Shown piece after piece: positions 51,973 to 62,100 of a DNA stretch of 64,000 bases. Source of the stretch: Dyadobacter sp. CY326 (GTDB lineage: Bacteria > Bacteroidota > Bacteroidia > Cytophagales > Spirosomataceae); assembly GCF_021390515.1 (NCBI RefSeq), contig NZ_JAJUXI010000001.1, positions 1 to 64,000 of the forward strand. Reading direction: 5' to 3'. Under the pieces are notes generated by a model. The model was not told the origin of the DNA and ran no database searches. It saw only the letters and a program-made list of their open reading frames with translations. Numbering within the stretch: the first letter of the stretch is position 1; every line of letters begins with the position of its first letter. The translations under genes were made by a program, and so were the position numbers.

Positions 51973-53715
51973 ATGCGTTATAAATCGTTCAAACTTTCAG
52001 CTTCCATTTTGGTGCTTTTTGCTTTGGGTTTTACCGGGCGTGGGATTCAACAAAATGGAGTTATCAATGATAAAAATGGCGGATTATTCCTGCCGGATGG
52101 CTTCGAGGCGACTGTGGTTGTGGACAGCTTGCCGGGTCGTGCGCGACATCTTGCAATCAATGACAACGGCGATATTTATGTGAAAGCAAGGTTTGCTAAA
52201 AAAGGCGAATCCGTCATCGCATTGCGGGATACGAATGGTGACGGGCGTGCAGATGTAATCAAGCGATTTGGTGGCCGGGGTGGCGAAGGCGTTTACGGAA
52301 CTGCCATGCGGATTTACAATGGTTATCTCTATTTCAGTTCGGAGCTGATTGTTTACCGATACAAATTGAAACCCGGCGAGCTCGTTCCTACAAGCGAAGA
52401 AGAGGTTATTTTGACAGACGACCATGCGCACGGCATGCACGAGCACATTGCGAAACCAGTCACTTTTGATGACAAAGGATTTATGTATGTGCCATTTGGA
52501 GCCAATTCCAATGCATGTCAGGATGATAACCGCATTCCCTCATCGAGCGGCCTGGACCCCTGCCCGATTCTGGAAGATCACGGCGGGATATGGCGCTTCG
52601 ATGCCAATAAAAAAGGCCAGTTGCAGAAAGATGGCCTGAAATTCGCCACCGGATTACGCAGCGTTGTAGCGCTTGACTGGAACTTTGCTGACAACAATCT
52701 TTATGCAGTGCAGCACGGACGCGACGATTTGCTGCGCCTGTTTCCGCAGATTTACTCACCCTGGCAAAGCGCAATGCTTCCGTCGGAGGAATTTCTACGG
52801 ATCAAAGAAGGCACGCACGCGGGCTGGCCATATTGTTATTATGACCAAATGCAGGGCAAAAAAGTCCTTAATCCCGAATATGGCGGCGATGGAAACGAAG
52901 TCGGGCGATGCGACCAATACGAAAAGCCATTGATCGGATTTCCTGGCCATTGGGCTCCAAACGACATTCTTTTTTACAAGGGAAACCATTTTCCGGACCG
53001 CTATAAAAACGGTTCGTTCATCGCATTTCACGGCTCCACAAATCGTGCGCCGTATCCGCAGTCGAGTTATTTCATTGGTTTTGTTCCTTTTGAAAACGGC
53101 CAGCCTTCCAGTGATTATGAAGTGTTTGCAGATGGTTTTGCAGGAATAGACCCAATCGTGAATGTAAGCGACGCAGTTTATCGGCCGATGGGCCTTGCTA
53201 TGGGGCCGGATGGCGCGCTTTACATTGCGGAAACCGAAAAAGGAAAGATCTGGAAAGTTACTTACAAAGGCGATAGGAAGCAGTTTGCGAAAACCGATTT
53301 GGTAAAAATGGAAAAAAGGAAATCCATGTCCAACATTCGCACACCGGACATAATCAACGACAATCTGGACAAAGACAAGCCCGTTGCCGGCGGAAAAGTA
53401 TACAGCGTTTACTGCTCGGCTTGTCATCAGCGCAACGGAATGGGCGATTTGCAGCGCTTTCCTCCACTCGGCGGCGCTGATTGGGTAACTGGTGACAAAG
53501 AGCGACTTATAAAAGTATTGCTGAAAGGTTTGGATGGGCCGCTTGAAGTCAAAGGGCAATCCTACAACAATGTTATGCCGCAGCACAGTTTTTTAAAGGA
53601 TGAAGAAATAGCAGAAGTTTTGACGCATATCCGCCGTAATTTCGGAAACAAGGCGAGCGCAGTCAGTGCCAAAGAAGTTTCGAAAGTCAGGGCAACTGTG
53701 GAAAGCATGAATTGA
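51973..53715 (+). CDS. PQQ/sorbosone-dehydrogenase-like propeller with C-terminal cytochrome c
   Basis: 580 residues, signal peptide. Propeller part (about 30-455) with GFEATVVVDSLPGRARHLAIND, RDDLLRLFP, EFLRIKEGTHAGWPYC and RPMGLAMGPDGALYIAET, similar to soluble glucose/sorbosone dehydrogenases. Then a class I cytochrome c (about 465-565) with C481-SA-C484-H485 and a later Met-type MPQHSFL. A dehydrogenase with its own haem, passing electrons on. Cofactor PQQ is presumed from family only. Confidence 0.85.
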   Translation: MRYKSFKLSASILVLFALGFTGRGIQQNGVINDKNGGLFLPDGFEATVVVDSLPGRARHLAINDNGDIYVKARFAKKGESVIALRDTNGDGRADVIKRFGGRGGEGVYGTAMRIYNGYLYFSSELIVYRYKLKPGELVPTSEEEVILTDDHAHGMHEHIAKPVTFDDKGFMYVPFGANSNACQDDNRIPSSSGLDPCPILEDHGGIWRFDANKKGQLQKDGLKFATGLRSVVALDWNFADNNLYAVQHGRDDLLRLFPQIYSPWQSAMLPSEEFLRIKEGTHAGWPYCYYDQMQGKKVLNPEYGGDGNEVGRCDQYEKPLIGFPGHWAPNDILFYKGNHFPDRYKNGSFIAFHGSTNRAPYPQSSYFIGFVPFENGQPSSDYEVFADGFAGIDPIVNVSDAVYRPMGLAMGPDGALYIAETEKGKIWKVTYKGDRKQFAKTDLVKMEKRKSMSNIRTPDIINDNLDKDKPVAGGKVYSVYCSACHQRNGMGDLQRFPPLGGADWVTGDKERLIKVLLKGLDGPLEVKGQSYNNVMPQHSFLKDEEIAEVLTHIRRNFGNKASAVSAKEVSKVRATVESMN

Positions 53716-53726
53716 CAAAAACGCTT

Positions 53727-53801
53727 TTCTCCTTCCAACCTCGTTTAAGCGGATATTACTCTCCGGCAATTGAGTGTTCCTTTAAGGGGTTGGAGGGAGA
53801 A
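53727..53801. repeat. inverted repeat between the two oxidase genes
   Basis: Arms TTCTCCTTCCAACC (53727-53740) and GGTTGGAGGGAGAA (53788-53801), one mismatch, with a 47-base middle. Could be a transcript-processing or attenuation hairpin between the dehydrogenase and cytochrome genes, or a mobile repeat; only one copy was noticed in the window. Confidence 0.4.
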
Positions 53802-53836
53802 TCGCAAGATTTATAAACAACGTTTCACTTACATTA

Positions 53837-54265
53837 ATGCGCACAAATAACATTTTAGCAGCAAGTGCTGTTATTTTTACCGGCATTGTCCTCGCAGGAT
53901 TTTCTTCCAAAACCATTGACCAAAAGTTGACCCAGGACCCCTGGAAAGCGCCAGCCTGGGCAGACACGCTGAAAAGTCCGTATCACGAAGAACCGCTTAC
54001 GCTCGCACAGGGTGAAGAGCTTTTTACATTATATTGTGCTGCTTGTCATGGCGATGCGGGTTACGGCGATGGTGCTGCGGGCGGTGCGTTGGGACAAAAA
54101 CCGGCCAATTTTCACGACACATTGGTCAAAAGCCAGAGTGACGGGTCTATTTTTTGGAAAATAGCAAACGGTCGCGGCAACATGCCTCCGTTTAAGGACG
54201 TCTTTACCGATGAGCAGCGCTGGCAGCTCGTCGCGTACATTCGGCATTTAGGCAAAACTGAATAA
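53837..54265 (+). CDS. periplasmic cytochrome c
   Basis: 142 residues. Signal segment (ILAASAVIFTGIVLAGFSS), then class I haem site C67-AA-C70-H71 with GDAGYGDGAAGG, and MPPFKDVFTDEQRWQLVAYIRHL holding the axial Met. Electron carrier for the flanking dehydrogenases; starts 121 bases after them and 23 before the next. Confidence 0.92.
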   Translation: MRTNNILAASAVIFTGIVLAGFSSKTIDQKLTQDPWKAPAWADTLKSPYHEEPLTLAQGEELFTLYCAACHGDAGYGDGAAGGALGQKPANFHDTLVKSQSDGSIFWKIANGRGNMPPFKDVFTDEQRWQLVAYIRHLGKTE

Positions 54266-54288
54266 AACTGAACCCCTTAACATAAAAA

Positions 54289-55770
54289 ATGTCAACAATC
54301 AGCCGCTTTTTCAAACCAAAAATCGCCGCGTTTCTGTTTGCGGTCATTGCAAGCAATGCATTGGCCCAACAAAAAGAAACCGTCACCAACACACCGAAAT
54401 CGCTTCGGGACGACATTACGATTGAGCATTACATGAAGATCGAGCCGGAAGCGGTGCGCATCATTCAGCATCCGGTTACCGGAGATATTTATTATACAAC
54501 ATTCTTTGGTGACGTTTTAAAGATCGTCACAACCAACGGACAGCCCGAAAGCAAGAAAATTTTGAGTGCAGAAGATCATGGCATCACACGTCTGCAAGGA
54601 GCTGCTTTCAAAGGAAATACGCTCTTTTTGGCCGGAAATATTAATGTCAATAACAACAAAGGCAATAAAGGCCGAATGGTCCGATATGAGCTTAAAAGTG
54701 GCGGGGAAAAACCAGAAATGACCGTTGTTTTCAACACGGTGGAATATGGGGCAAACAAAACCACGTTTGATCATGGGTGGAATGCATTGGAAATCAGCCC
54801 GGATGGCAAGTATATTTTCGTAAACACAGGCGCAAGAACGGATCACGGCGAAGTGCAGGACAATGGCGGCGAATATCCAAACGCGCGCGACAACGCATTG
54901 ACATCCAACATTTACCGTTTCCCAATCGATTCAAAAGATCTGTTGCTCGTTGACGACGCCGCAAAACTGAAAGCAGAAGGTTATCTCTATGCAGAAGGCA
55001 TTCGCAATGCCTATGACATGGCTTTTGATCCGAAAGGAAACCTTTTCGCAGTTTCCAATTCCGGCGATTACGACCATTCGGAAGATATGTTCTGGGTGAG
55101 GCAGGGCCATCATTATGGTTTTCCATGGGTGATGGGCGGCATTGACAACCCCCAGCAATATCCCGATTATCAGCCGAACCCAGACACGGATCCGTTTTTG
55201 AGCAAATTTGCTTTTGCATGGCTGATGAAGTATTTTCACAACGATCCGGATTTTCCAAAAAGACCAGCTGGTGTAACATTCACCCCCGGCGTTCAAAACA
55301 TGGGTCCCGATGCCAACGAATATCGCGATAAGAAAACCGGGCTGGTCTTCGATGGTGATTCAACCAAAGTCGGCGTAAGCACATTCAATGCACATTCCTC
55401 ACCATTAGGATTGTTTTTTGACACGAAAAAAGACCTGGGCAAAGATTTCACCGGCGACGGTTTTGTCATTCGTTACACAGGCGGCCCAAGAAACGGCGTC
55501 GCCAACCCTAGTCCATTAAGAAAGCAAGGCAGAGATTTGCTGCACCTGAAAATGGAATATGACAAAGCAACAGACAATTACAAAGTAAAAACAACCCGCA
55601 TTATCGACGGCTTCACCTCGCCTACCGATGCATTGCTTGTTGGAAATATCCTGTACATCATCGAATACGGCGGCAAACAAGGAGGCAACAAATCGGGCGG
55701 AAGCATCTGGAAAATCACAATGCCTGCCAACGAAAAAATTGCCAAAAAGAGCAAAAAGAAAAGAGCATAA
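54289..55770 (+). CDS. exported PQQ-dependent sugar dehydrogenase-like propeller
   Basis: 493 residues, signal peptide (ends ALAQQ). Six-bladed quinoprotein-like propeller of the soluble glucose dehydrogenase/L-sorbosone dehydrogenase group: LEISPDGKYIFVNTGARTDHGE, EGIRNAYDMAFDPKGNLFAVSNSGDYDHSEDMFWV, HHYGFPWVMGG, SPLGLFFD and DGFTSPTDALLVGNILYIIEYGG. Lacks haem. Second propeller dehydrogenase of the run; the C-terminus is very Lys-rich. Substrate unknown. Confidence 0.85.
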   Translation: MSTISRFFKPKIAAFLFAVIASNALAQQKETVTNTPKSLRDDITIEHYMKIEPEAVRIIQHPVTGDIYYTTFFGDVLKIVTTNGQPESKKILSAEDHGITRLQGAAFKGNTLFLAGNINVNNNKGNKGRMVRYELKSGGEKPEMTVVFNTVEYGANKTTFDHGWNALEISPDGKYIFVNTGARTDHGEVQDNGGEYPNARDNALTSNIYRFPIDSKDLLLVDDAAKLKAEGYLYAEGIRNAYDMAFDPKGNLFAVSNSGDYDHSEDMFWVRQGHHYGFPWVMGGIDNPQQYPDYQPNPDTDPFLSKFAFAWLMKYFHNDPDFPKRPAGVTFTPGVQNMGPDANEYRDKKTGLVFDGDSTKVGVSTFNAHSSPLGLFFDTKKDLGKDFTGDGFVIRYTGGPRNGVANPSPLRKQGRDLLHLKMEYDKATDNYKVKTTRIIDGFTSPTDALLVGNILYIIEYGGKQGGNKSGGSIWKITMPANEKIAKKSKKKRA

Positions 55771-55801
55771 TCCATCCCTTTTATAACTTAATAAAACAAT
55801 C

Positions 55802-56269
55802 ATGTCCGAAAGAAGATCAATCCTCAAAAAATTATTCGCCTCGATTGCCGGAGTGGCCGGAATCGGAGTCGCTTCAAAAGCAGAAGCAATTGCCCCTGCT
55901 GTGGCTGCACCCGAAAAGGAAGTCGGCGATGTTGTGATGTATCAGGATGTGCCTTTGTTTTCTGGTCACACCAAATTCAACAATATGGTGTTCGTAGCCG
56001 GAAAAGGCGCGCACTTTGAAGGGGACATCACTGCGCATACGAAGCACGTTTTGGACGAGTTGGAAAAAGAATTGATCAAGGCAGGATCTTCGATGGAGAA
56101 AGTGCTGAAATGCAGCGTTTTCCTTCATGATTTGAATGATTACAAAGCAATGAATGAAGCCTACAAAGGCCGCTTTGGCAACAAACCACCATGCCGCACA
56201 ACTGTTGCTGTTTACGGCGGCGTGCCGGGTGACTCACTGGTTGAAATTGACTGCATTGCTTATGTGTAG
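55802..56269 (+). CDS. RidA-family protein with export leader
   Basis: 155 residues. The first 30 residues (MSERRSILKKLFASIAGVAG) form an RR-containing Tat-like leader ending SKAEA; the rest is a normal RidA/YjgF trimer subunit: PLFSGHTKFNNMVFVAGKG, HTKHVLDELEKELIKAGSSMEKVLKCSVFLHDLNDY and the conserved PPCRTTVAV-(Y)-GGVPGDSLVEIDCIA with the catalytic Arg. RidA hydrolyses enamine/imine products of PLP lyases; export would match the exported SelA-like lyase at the start of the run. Confidence 0.88.
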   Translation: MSERRSILKKLFASIAGVAGIGVASKAEAIAPAVAAPEKEVGDVVMYQDVPLFSGHTKFNNMVFVAGKGAHFEGDITAHTKHVLDELEKELIKAGSSMEKVLKCSVFLHDLNDYKAMNEAYKGRFGNKPPCRTTVAVYGGVPGDSLVEIDCIAYV

Positions 56270-56293
56270 GGTGTAAAAGTCGTACACCTGCCT

Positions 56294-56341
56294 TCGGCTC
56301 CGCTCAGGCTGACAATGCTTTGTCGCACTAAGCGGAGCCGA
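56294..56341. repeat. 11-bp inverted repeat
   Basis: TCGGCTCCGCT (56294-56304) and AGCGGAGCCGA (56331-56341) are perfectly complementary with 26 bases between. A run of T does not follow, so not a clear terminator; may be a stable hairpin or short dispersed repeat at the end of the exported-enzyme run. Confidence 0.45.
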
Positions 56342-56490
56342 TGTGCAACTGCCCGCTGCGGAATTGCAAACTTATATTTTGATATAATACAATAACTCGA
56401 AATCTAATTTTAAAATATAAAATAAAGTCCTACTTATATTTTAAAATACAGTGATTAAGCAGTTACTTTGTTCTCTGACTCCAATAAGAT

Positions 56491-57102
56491 TTGAACAAAC
56501 GACAACGCATCGCTGAGGAGAATGTCCTTCTTCTGAATCTCTGGCAACAATCTCAGGCCGGTGATAGTCTTGCATTTTGTCAACTTGCTGACAAGCAGTA
56601 TCGAACGCTATTCAATTACGCGACCAACTTCACTTCCGACAGAGAGTTTATTAAAGATTCCATTCAGGAATTGCTCATCCACATTTGGGAGAAGCGTGAG
56701 ACGATCCACATTCAGTTTGTTTCAATTTATTTCCTGAAAGCATTGCGGAATCAGCTTTTGCAGGAATTCCGCAGGAATAATCCGTCCAACTCGGCGCTGG
56801 ACATTGATCAGATTGGCGACATTTCCGATTTCCAGACGGTCGAAACGGAAATTGAAAGAAGCGAAATTTACTCCGAAAACCAGATTAAGGTCCGGTCGGC
56901 CATTGAAGAACTCCCGCGCCGCCAGAAAGAAGCCGTTTTCCTGAAATATTTCGAAGGAATGGACAACGAGCAAATCGCCGACCTCATGCAAGTAAACCGC
57001 CAATCCGTCGCAAATCTGCTCTTCAAGGCCATCACAGCGCTGAAAACACAGATGAAATTTGTTGGCGTGGGGCTGATAATGTTCCTGTCATTTTTCAAAT
57101 AA
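56491..57102 (+). CDS. ECF-type RNA polymerase sigma factor
   Basis: 203 residues, apparently starting at TTG 56491; no in-frame ATG upstream. Region 2 FNYATNFTSDREFIKDSIQELLIHIWEKRE, and region 4 RSAIEELPRRQKEAVFLKYFEGMDNEQIADLMQVNRQSVANLLFKAI. The C-terminus is unusually hydrophobic (VGVGLIMFLSFF). Pairs with the FecR at 57855 and the STN-containing SusC, so it should direct transcription of this uptake locus when ligand is bound. Confidence 0.92.
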   Translation: MNKRQRIAEENVLLLNLWQQSQAGDSLAFCQLADKQYRTLFNYATNFTSDREFIKDSIQELLIHIWEKRETIHIQFVSIYFLKALRNQLLQEFRRNNPSNSALDIDQIGDISDFQTVETEIERSEIYSENQIKVRSAIEELPRRQKEAVFLKYFEGMDNEQIADLMQVNRQSVANLLFKAITALKTQMKFVGVGLIMFLSFFK

Positions 57103-57111
57103 TGCTTAGCA

Positions 57112-57142
57112 ATAAAAAAGACTGATCGGATCGATCAGTCTT
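57112..57142 (-). terminator. terminator between sigma gene and lipoprotein
   Basis: AAGACTGATCG (57118-57128) and CGATCAGTCTT (57132-57142) pair perfectly over 11 bp with a 3-base loop. On the minus strand it is followed by TTTTTT, so it ends the lipoprotein transcript; it may also act on the sigma transcript. Confidence 0.8.
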
Positions 57143-57178
57143 GAATTACAAATCATTTAAAATTCATATTTAGATGAT

Positions 57179-57628
57179 TTACCACTTGGTTACGAGCTTA
57201 AAATCTATCCTAGCCTTCTCTCCAATGGTTACGAGACCCCATTGAGCAAGCGATGTAGAATCTGGAATTGGTTTTCCAAAAACATGACCTTCTTCGCTTT
57301 CGATTGTAGCAGAAGGAACTGTGATATGTAACACATCAAAGTTATCCGGCACATTTAAGGTCACATCATAATTGCCTAATGCATTGGTATACGTGTTCTG
57401 TAATAGCACTGGATCTTTATATGCCGGCTTTCCATAAATCATAACTTCCACACTATCGACCCCTTTTCCGTTTTTGTCAACCACTGAACCGTAAACTCCC
57501 GTTAGCCGATCTTGCTCGTCGTCGCGCTTACAACTCGTAAACTGAATGAAGAAAACGATCAAAATCAAACTGAATTTAATCGGCCTAAAAAAGACATTCA
57601 TTGCGGACATTTCATTTGCACTTTTCAT
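57179..57628 (-). CDS. lipoprotein with carboxypeptidase-regulatory-like domain
   Basis: 149 residues (start may be an internal Met7/10). Lipobox FTSC (Cys33), then a single CnaB/carboxypeptidase-regulatory beta-sandwich: TGVYGSVVDKNGKGVDSVEVMIYG, YTNALGNYDVTLNVP. Lipid-anchored; no catalytic residues. It is the only gene on the minus strand inside the sigma-FecR-SusCD locus, inserted between sigma and FecR. Role unknown. Confidence 0.72.
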   Translation of the reverse strand: MKSANEMSAMNVFFRPIKFSLILIVFFIQFTSCKRDDEQDRLTGVYGSVVDKNGKGVDSVEVMIYGKPAYKDPVLLQNTYTNALGNYDVTLNVPDNFDVLHITVPSATIESEEGHVFGKPIPDSTSLAQWGLVTIGEKARIDFKLVTKW

Positions 57629-57854
57629 GTTCGTCGTTGTTTAATTATTGATGAAACCATTTGTTTACTTGCTTCGAAGAACGCAAAGCTTTTCGCAAGT
57701 TTCAAAAGCAATGAATAAGCGGCATTGCTCAATGATTCTTCGGTCACTTAAAGTTTCCATCCTAACCTCAAAAAAAATAAATTCCCAGAAAAAGAGTATT
57801 CTCCGCAGGAAAGTGCATCCTTATAGAAATTAGCCATACAATTATTTGCCTGAT

Positions 57855-58958
57855 ATGCACAATTACCGCAATTTTCTTCCGGAGGAGCTAGCAGCAGAAC
57901 CTTCTTTCCGACGCTGGATATTGAATAATGATCCGGAGGAAGATGCGCTATGGGCGGAATGGCTCGAAATGAATCCGGACAAGCGTGAACTTGTGGAAAA
58001 AGCAAGGCACTTTTTGCTGAACACGGAAGCCGCTTTTGATCAAATATCTGAGGATGAAATTGCGAATGAAATCTATCGGTTGTCGCATGCAATCGGCGAG
58101 AAGAAGGCGAAGAAAATGGGCTTATGGATGCGTTTTAGGCCTAACTGGTTTCAAATGGCAGCGTCCGTGCTTCTGCTGATATTCGCAGGATGGTGGTTCA
58201 ACAAACAAACGCCTTCACAACAGCAATCGGATCAATATAAAGTAATTCTAAGTCAGATTACGGAGCCTTTGGTGAAAGAAGAAAACGTTACAGACAAGGC
58301 GCGATTGATCGTTTTGGCAGACGGAAGCTCGGTTTTACTGCAGCCGAACAGCCGCATAACTTATCCTTCGAACTTTGAAGGCAGTAAAAGAGAAGTTTTC
58401 CTGAGTGGTGAAGCTTTTTTCGAGGTTGCCAAAAATCCCGACAAACCCTTCTTTGTATACGCACACACACTGGCGACGAAAGTGCTTGGCACGAGCTTTA
58501 AAGTGAGCGCATTCGAAGGTGATAAAGAAGTCAAAGTTGTTGTAAAGACAGGCCGGGTTTCGGTGTTTCCGATGACCAAAGAAGCATTGGCCACGCAGCA
58601 GGCAGACGATAAGCTTGGCGGAATGATTCTGACGCCCAATCAGCAAATCGTCTTCACTCCCAAAGAGTTACGCCTGACCAGGAGCCTCGTTCCCAATCCG
58701 AAATTGTTGGAATTACCAATCCAGAGCCAATCATTTGAATTTAAAGGCACGCCGATTACCGAGGTTTTTGAAACGCTGGAAAAGTCTTACGGAGTGAAAA
58801 TCATACACGACGCGGATGTGATGAAAAACTGTTTTTTGACCGCTTCCCTGTCCGATGAGCCGTTGTTTGAAAAAATAAACCTGATCTGCAAAACGATCGG
58901 TGCAGAATATGAGCAGCTGGATGCGAGCATTATCATTTCGAGTAAAGGTTGCTTTTGA
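57855..58958 (+). CDS. FecR-type anti-sigma factor
   Basis: 367 residues from ATG 57855. Cytoplasmic N-terminus (RRWILNNDPEEDALWAEWL), one TM segment (about 95-115, MAASVLLLIFAGWWF), periplasmic FecR core (ADGSSVLLQPNSRITYPSNFEGSKREVFLSGEAFFEVAKNPDKPFFVYA) and a C-terminal STN-like segment (FKGTPITEVFETLEKSYGVKI). Senses the state of SusC and holds or frees the sigma factor. Confidence 0.92.
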   Translation: MHNYRNFLPEELAAEPSFRRWILNNDPEEDALWAEWLEMNPDKRELVEKARHFLLNTEAAFDQISEDEIANEIYRLSHAIGEKKAKKMGLWMRFRPNWFQMAASVLLLIFAGWWFNKQTPSQQQSDQYKVILSQITEPLVKEENVTDKARLIVLADGSSVLLQPNSRITYPSNFEGSKREVFLSGEAFFEVAKNPDKPFFVYAHTLATKVLGTSFKVSAFEGDKEVKVVVKTGRVSVFPMTKEALATQQADDKLGGMILTPNQQIVFTPKELRLTRSLVPNPKLLELPIQSQSFEFKGTPITEVFETLEKSYGVKIIHDADVMKNCFLTASLSDEPLFEKINLICKTIGAEYEQLDASIIISSKGCF

Positions 58959-59114
58959 CTTACCCAACCCCTAAAATTCAACACTGCCTATGCCAAGAAT
59001 CTATTACTGATTTCCAATGAATGAGCCGATGATGCTGCAACACCACCGGCTCCACTAATCCCCTGTTTGACTTACTCTTACGGCTTTGCCTTCCAGCGGC
59101 CGAGGGAACCAATT

Positions 59115-62100
59115 ATGCCGAATTTTAACCCGACAAAAATCAAAATTATGTCAAAACAAGTACAATTTCACCATGCTTTACAGAAAATCATGCGCATTAC
59201 GCTGTATCAAGCCATGCTCTCTATCGCCGTCAGCACATTCGTGCACGCCACCGACGTACGCGGCCAGCGAGTTTTAGAACAAAAAGTGACTTTGCGTTTA
59301 TCCAATGCCGAAATTGACAAGGCTTTGGAAAAAATTGAAAATACAACGAAGGTGAAGTTTATGTACAACCCTCAGATTTTCAATAACAACAAATCGACTT
59401 ACAAATTTCAGGATGAGGCGCTTTCCGAAGTGCTGACGAAAATCCTTTCTCCCTACAAAGTCACTTACGAAGTGGTCCAGGACCGCATTATCCTGAAACG
59501 TGAAACTGCCGCCGCCACCGAACCAACAGGCATTAAAACCGCCCCGAAACGCAATGTTTCCGGAACGGTTACAGACGAAACAGGCGTGGGCCTTCCGGGT
59601 GTAAGCGTTTTGGTAAAAGGCTCGCAGAGCGGAACTTCTTCCGATGCCGAAGGAAAATATAAGCTTGACATTCCCGACGAAGAAATTGGCTCTGCGGTGC
59701 TGATTTTCAGCTTTGTAGGTTACACATCACAGGAAGTGCCCGTGGGAACGCAAGCGGAAATTTCGGTAAAACTCGCTCCTGAGGCTAAGGCACTGAATGA
59801 GGTTGTCGTTACGGCATTAGGCATTTCGCGTGAGAAAAAAGCCCTTGCCTATGCTGTAACGGAAGTAAAAGGAAGTGAATTTACTCAGGCGCGCGAAAAC
59901 AATGTTGCCAATGCTTTGACGGGTAAAATTGCCGGGGTGAATGCCACGGGAATGGCAACAGGCCCGGGCGGATCGAGCCGGATCATTATCCGGGGAAACG
60001 GATCGCTGAGCGGAAACAACCAGCCTTTGTATGTGATCAACGGGATGCCAATGGATAACAGCATTCCAGGAGGTGGCAATGCATCTGACGGAAACGGAAA
60101 CAACACGGACCGCGGTGATGGAATCGGCGGGATCAATCCGGACGACATTGAGTCGATCAGCGTTTTGAAGGGCGGCCCGGCTGCGGCACTTTATGGCGCA
60201 CGCGCTTCTAATGGCGTCATTTTGATCACAACCAAGAAAGGCCGCGCGCAAAAAGGAATCGGCGTGGAGGTGAACAGCAACTTCACGACGGAAAATCTGG
60301 CGATCATTCCCGACTGGCAATATGAATATGGCCAGGGTGTGGATGGCGTAAAACCTTTGACGCAAACGCAGGCCAAAAGCTCGGGACGTTTGTCATACGG
60401 AGCGAAAATGGACGGCTCGCAGGTAATCCAGTTCGACGGCCAGATGCGCCCTTATTCTCCGCAAAAAGATAACCTGAAAAACTTCTACCGAACAGGGACA
60501 AATTACATTAACTCTATCTCTTTCATCGGTGGAAATGAAACAGTTAACTTTCGTTTTGGTTTAAATAACACCAAAGCCAACAGCATTGTCCCGAACTCTG
60601 ACTTCACAAGAAGGATCGCGAATTTGAATGTCAATGCATTTTTGGGTAAAAAACTGAGCATTGAAACCGTTGTCCAATACAACATTGAAGACGGCCATAA
60701 TCGTCCGAAAGTGGGTTATGCAGATTACAACCCGCACTGGGCTACGCACCTGGTTGCCAACACGGTGGACATCAGAAGTTTGTCTCCCGGATATGACGCC
60801 GTTACAGGCAAAGAAGTGGAATGGAACCCGGTTCCGGCTGCGCCAAACCCTTATTTTGTGATCAATAAGTTTAAAAATGATGACAGAAAAAACAGGTTTT
60901 TGGGACAAGCCAACATTCGTTATGACATTCTTGACAACCTTTTCATAAAAGGAAGCGTGAGCCAGGATTACTACAATTTCAATTATGAATTTGTGGTTCC
61001 TACTGCCAATGCATACGAGCCGCTGGGTCGCTATGAAGCCAGAAAAACGGCTTCCTCGGAAACCAATGGCATGTTGACGCTGAACTATAACACCAGTTTC
61101 TTCGAAGATCTGAGCTTTTCCGTTTTGGCGGGTGGCAACACGCAGCGCAGCGTTTATGACGAAACCATTTTCAGAGGAACAGAATATACGATCCCGAACT
61201 TTTACAGTTTTACCAACCTGGCAACTTCGACGACAACGCCAAATTATTCCAAAAGCGGCATTAATTCATTGTTTGGTTCGGTTGACTTGGGTTACAAAGG
61301 ACTTGCTTACCTGACCATGTCGGGTCGCCAGGACTGGTTCTCGGTTTTGAATACAGCCAGCAACAGCATTTTTTACCCAGCAATCGGCGGAACATTGATT
61401 CTTTCGGAAGCATTCAACTTGCCGCAGGCTGTGAGTTTTGCCAAATTGCGTGGTTCGTGGGCGCAAGTGGGCGGCGCGAATGTTGCGGCTTATCAGATTT
61501 ACCAAAGCTACAACATGGCACAAGGTGGGCATAATGGCCGTCCGGTGCAGCAATTGAGCTCTTCATTGGTTCCTAACCCAGATTTGAGACCGTTAACTTC
61601 GACCACTTATGAAGCTGGTTTGGAAGCAAGATTCCTTAACAACAAATTGGGCCTGGACGTGACATTGTACAACCGGAAAACAACGGACGACATTGTTCAA
61701 AGCAACATTGCGGCATCTTCGGGTTACACGCAGGCGCTTTTGAACGTGGGTGAACTGAGCAACAAAGGGATTGAACTTCTGGTGACTGCAACCCCGGTTA
61801 AAAGCAGCAAATTTGGCTGGGATATCAGTTACAACATGGCTTACAACAAAAGCCGCATTGTAAAGCTGGCCGACGGCTTGCCAAGCTTAACTGTGGGTGA
61901 CGGCGTGGGCGGCGGAACGATCCGGAACGTGAAAGACGGCACTTACGGAGAGGTTTGGGGTTACAAAAAACTGACCAATGCAGACGGGCAAACTGTTTTC
62001 AACACAGCGAGCGGCTATGCTGTGAGAGGCAACATTGAAAGGCTGGGAAATGGGATTCCACCATTGACGATGGGAATTACCAACAATTTCACTTACAAAA

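Noticed and set aside
52795..53586. 263-residue minus-strand frame
   Set aside because: Lies wholly inside the propeller-cytochrome gene; Cys/Phe-rich shadow composition.
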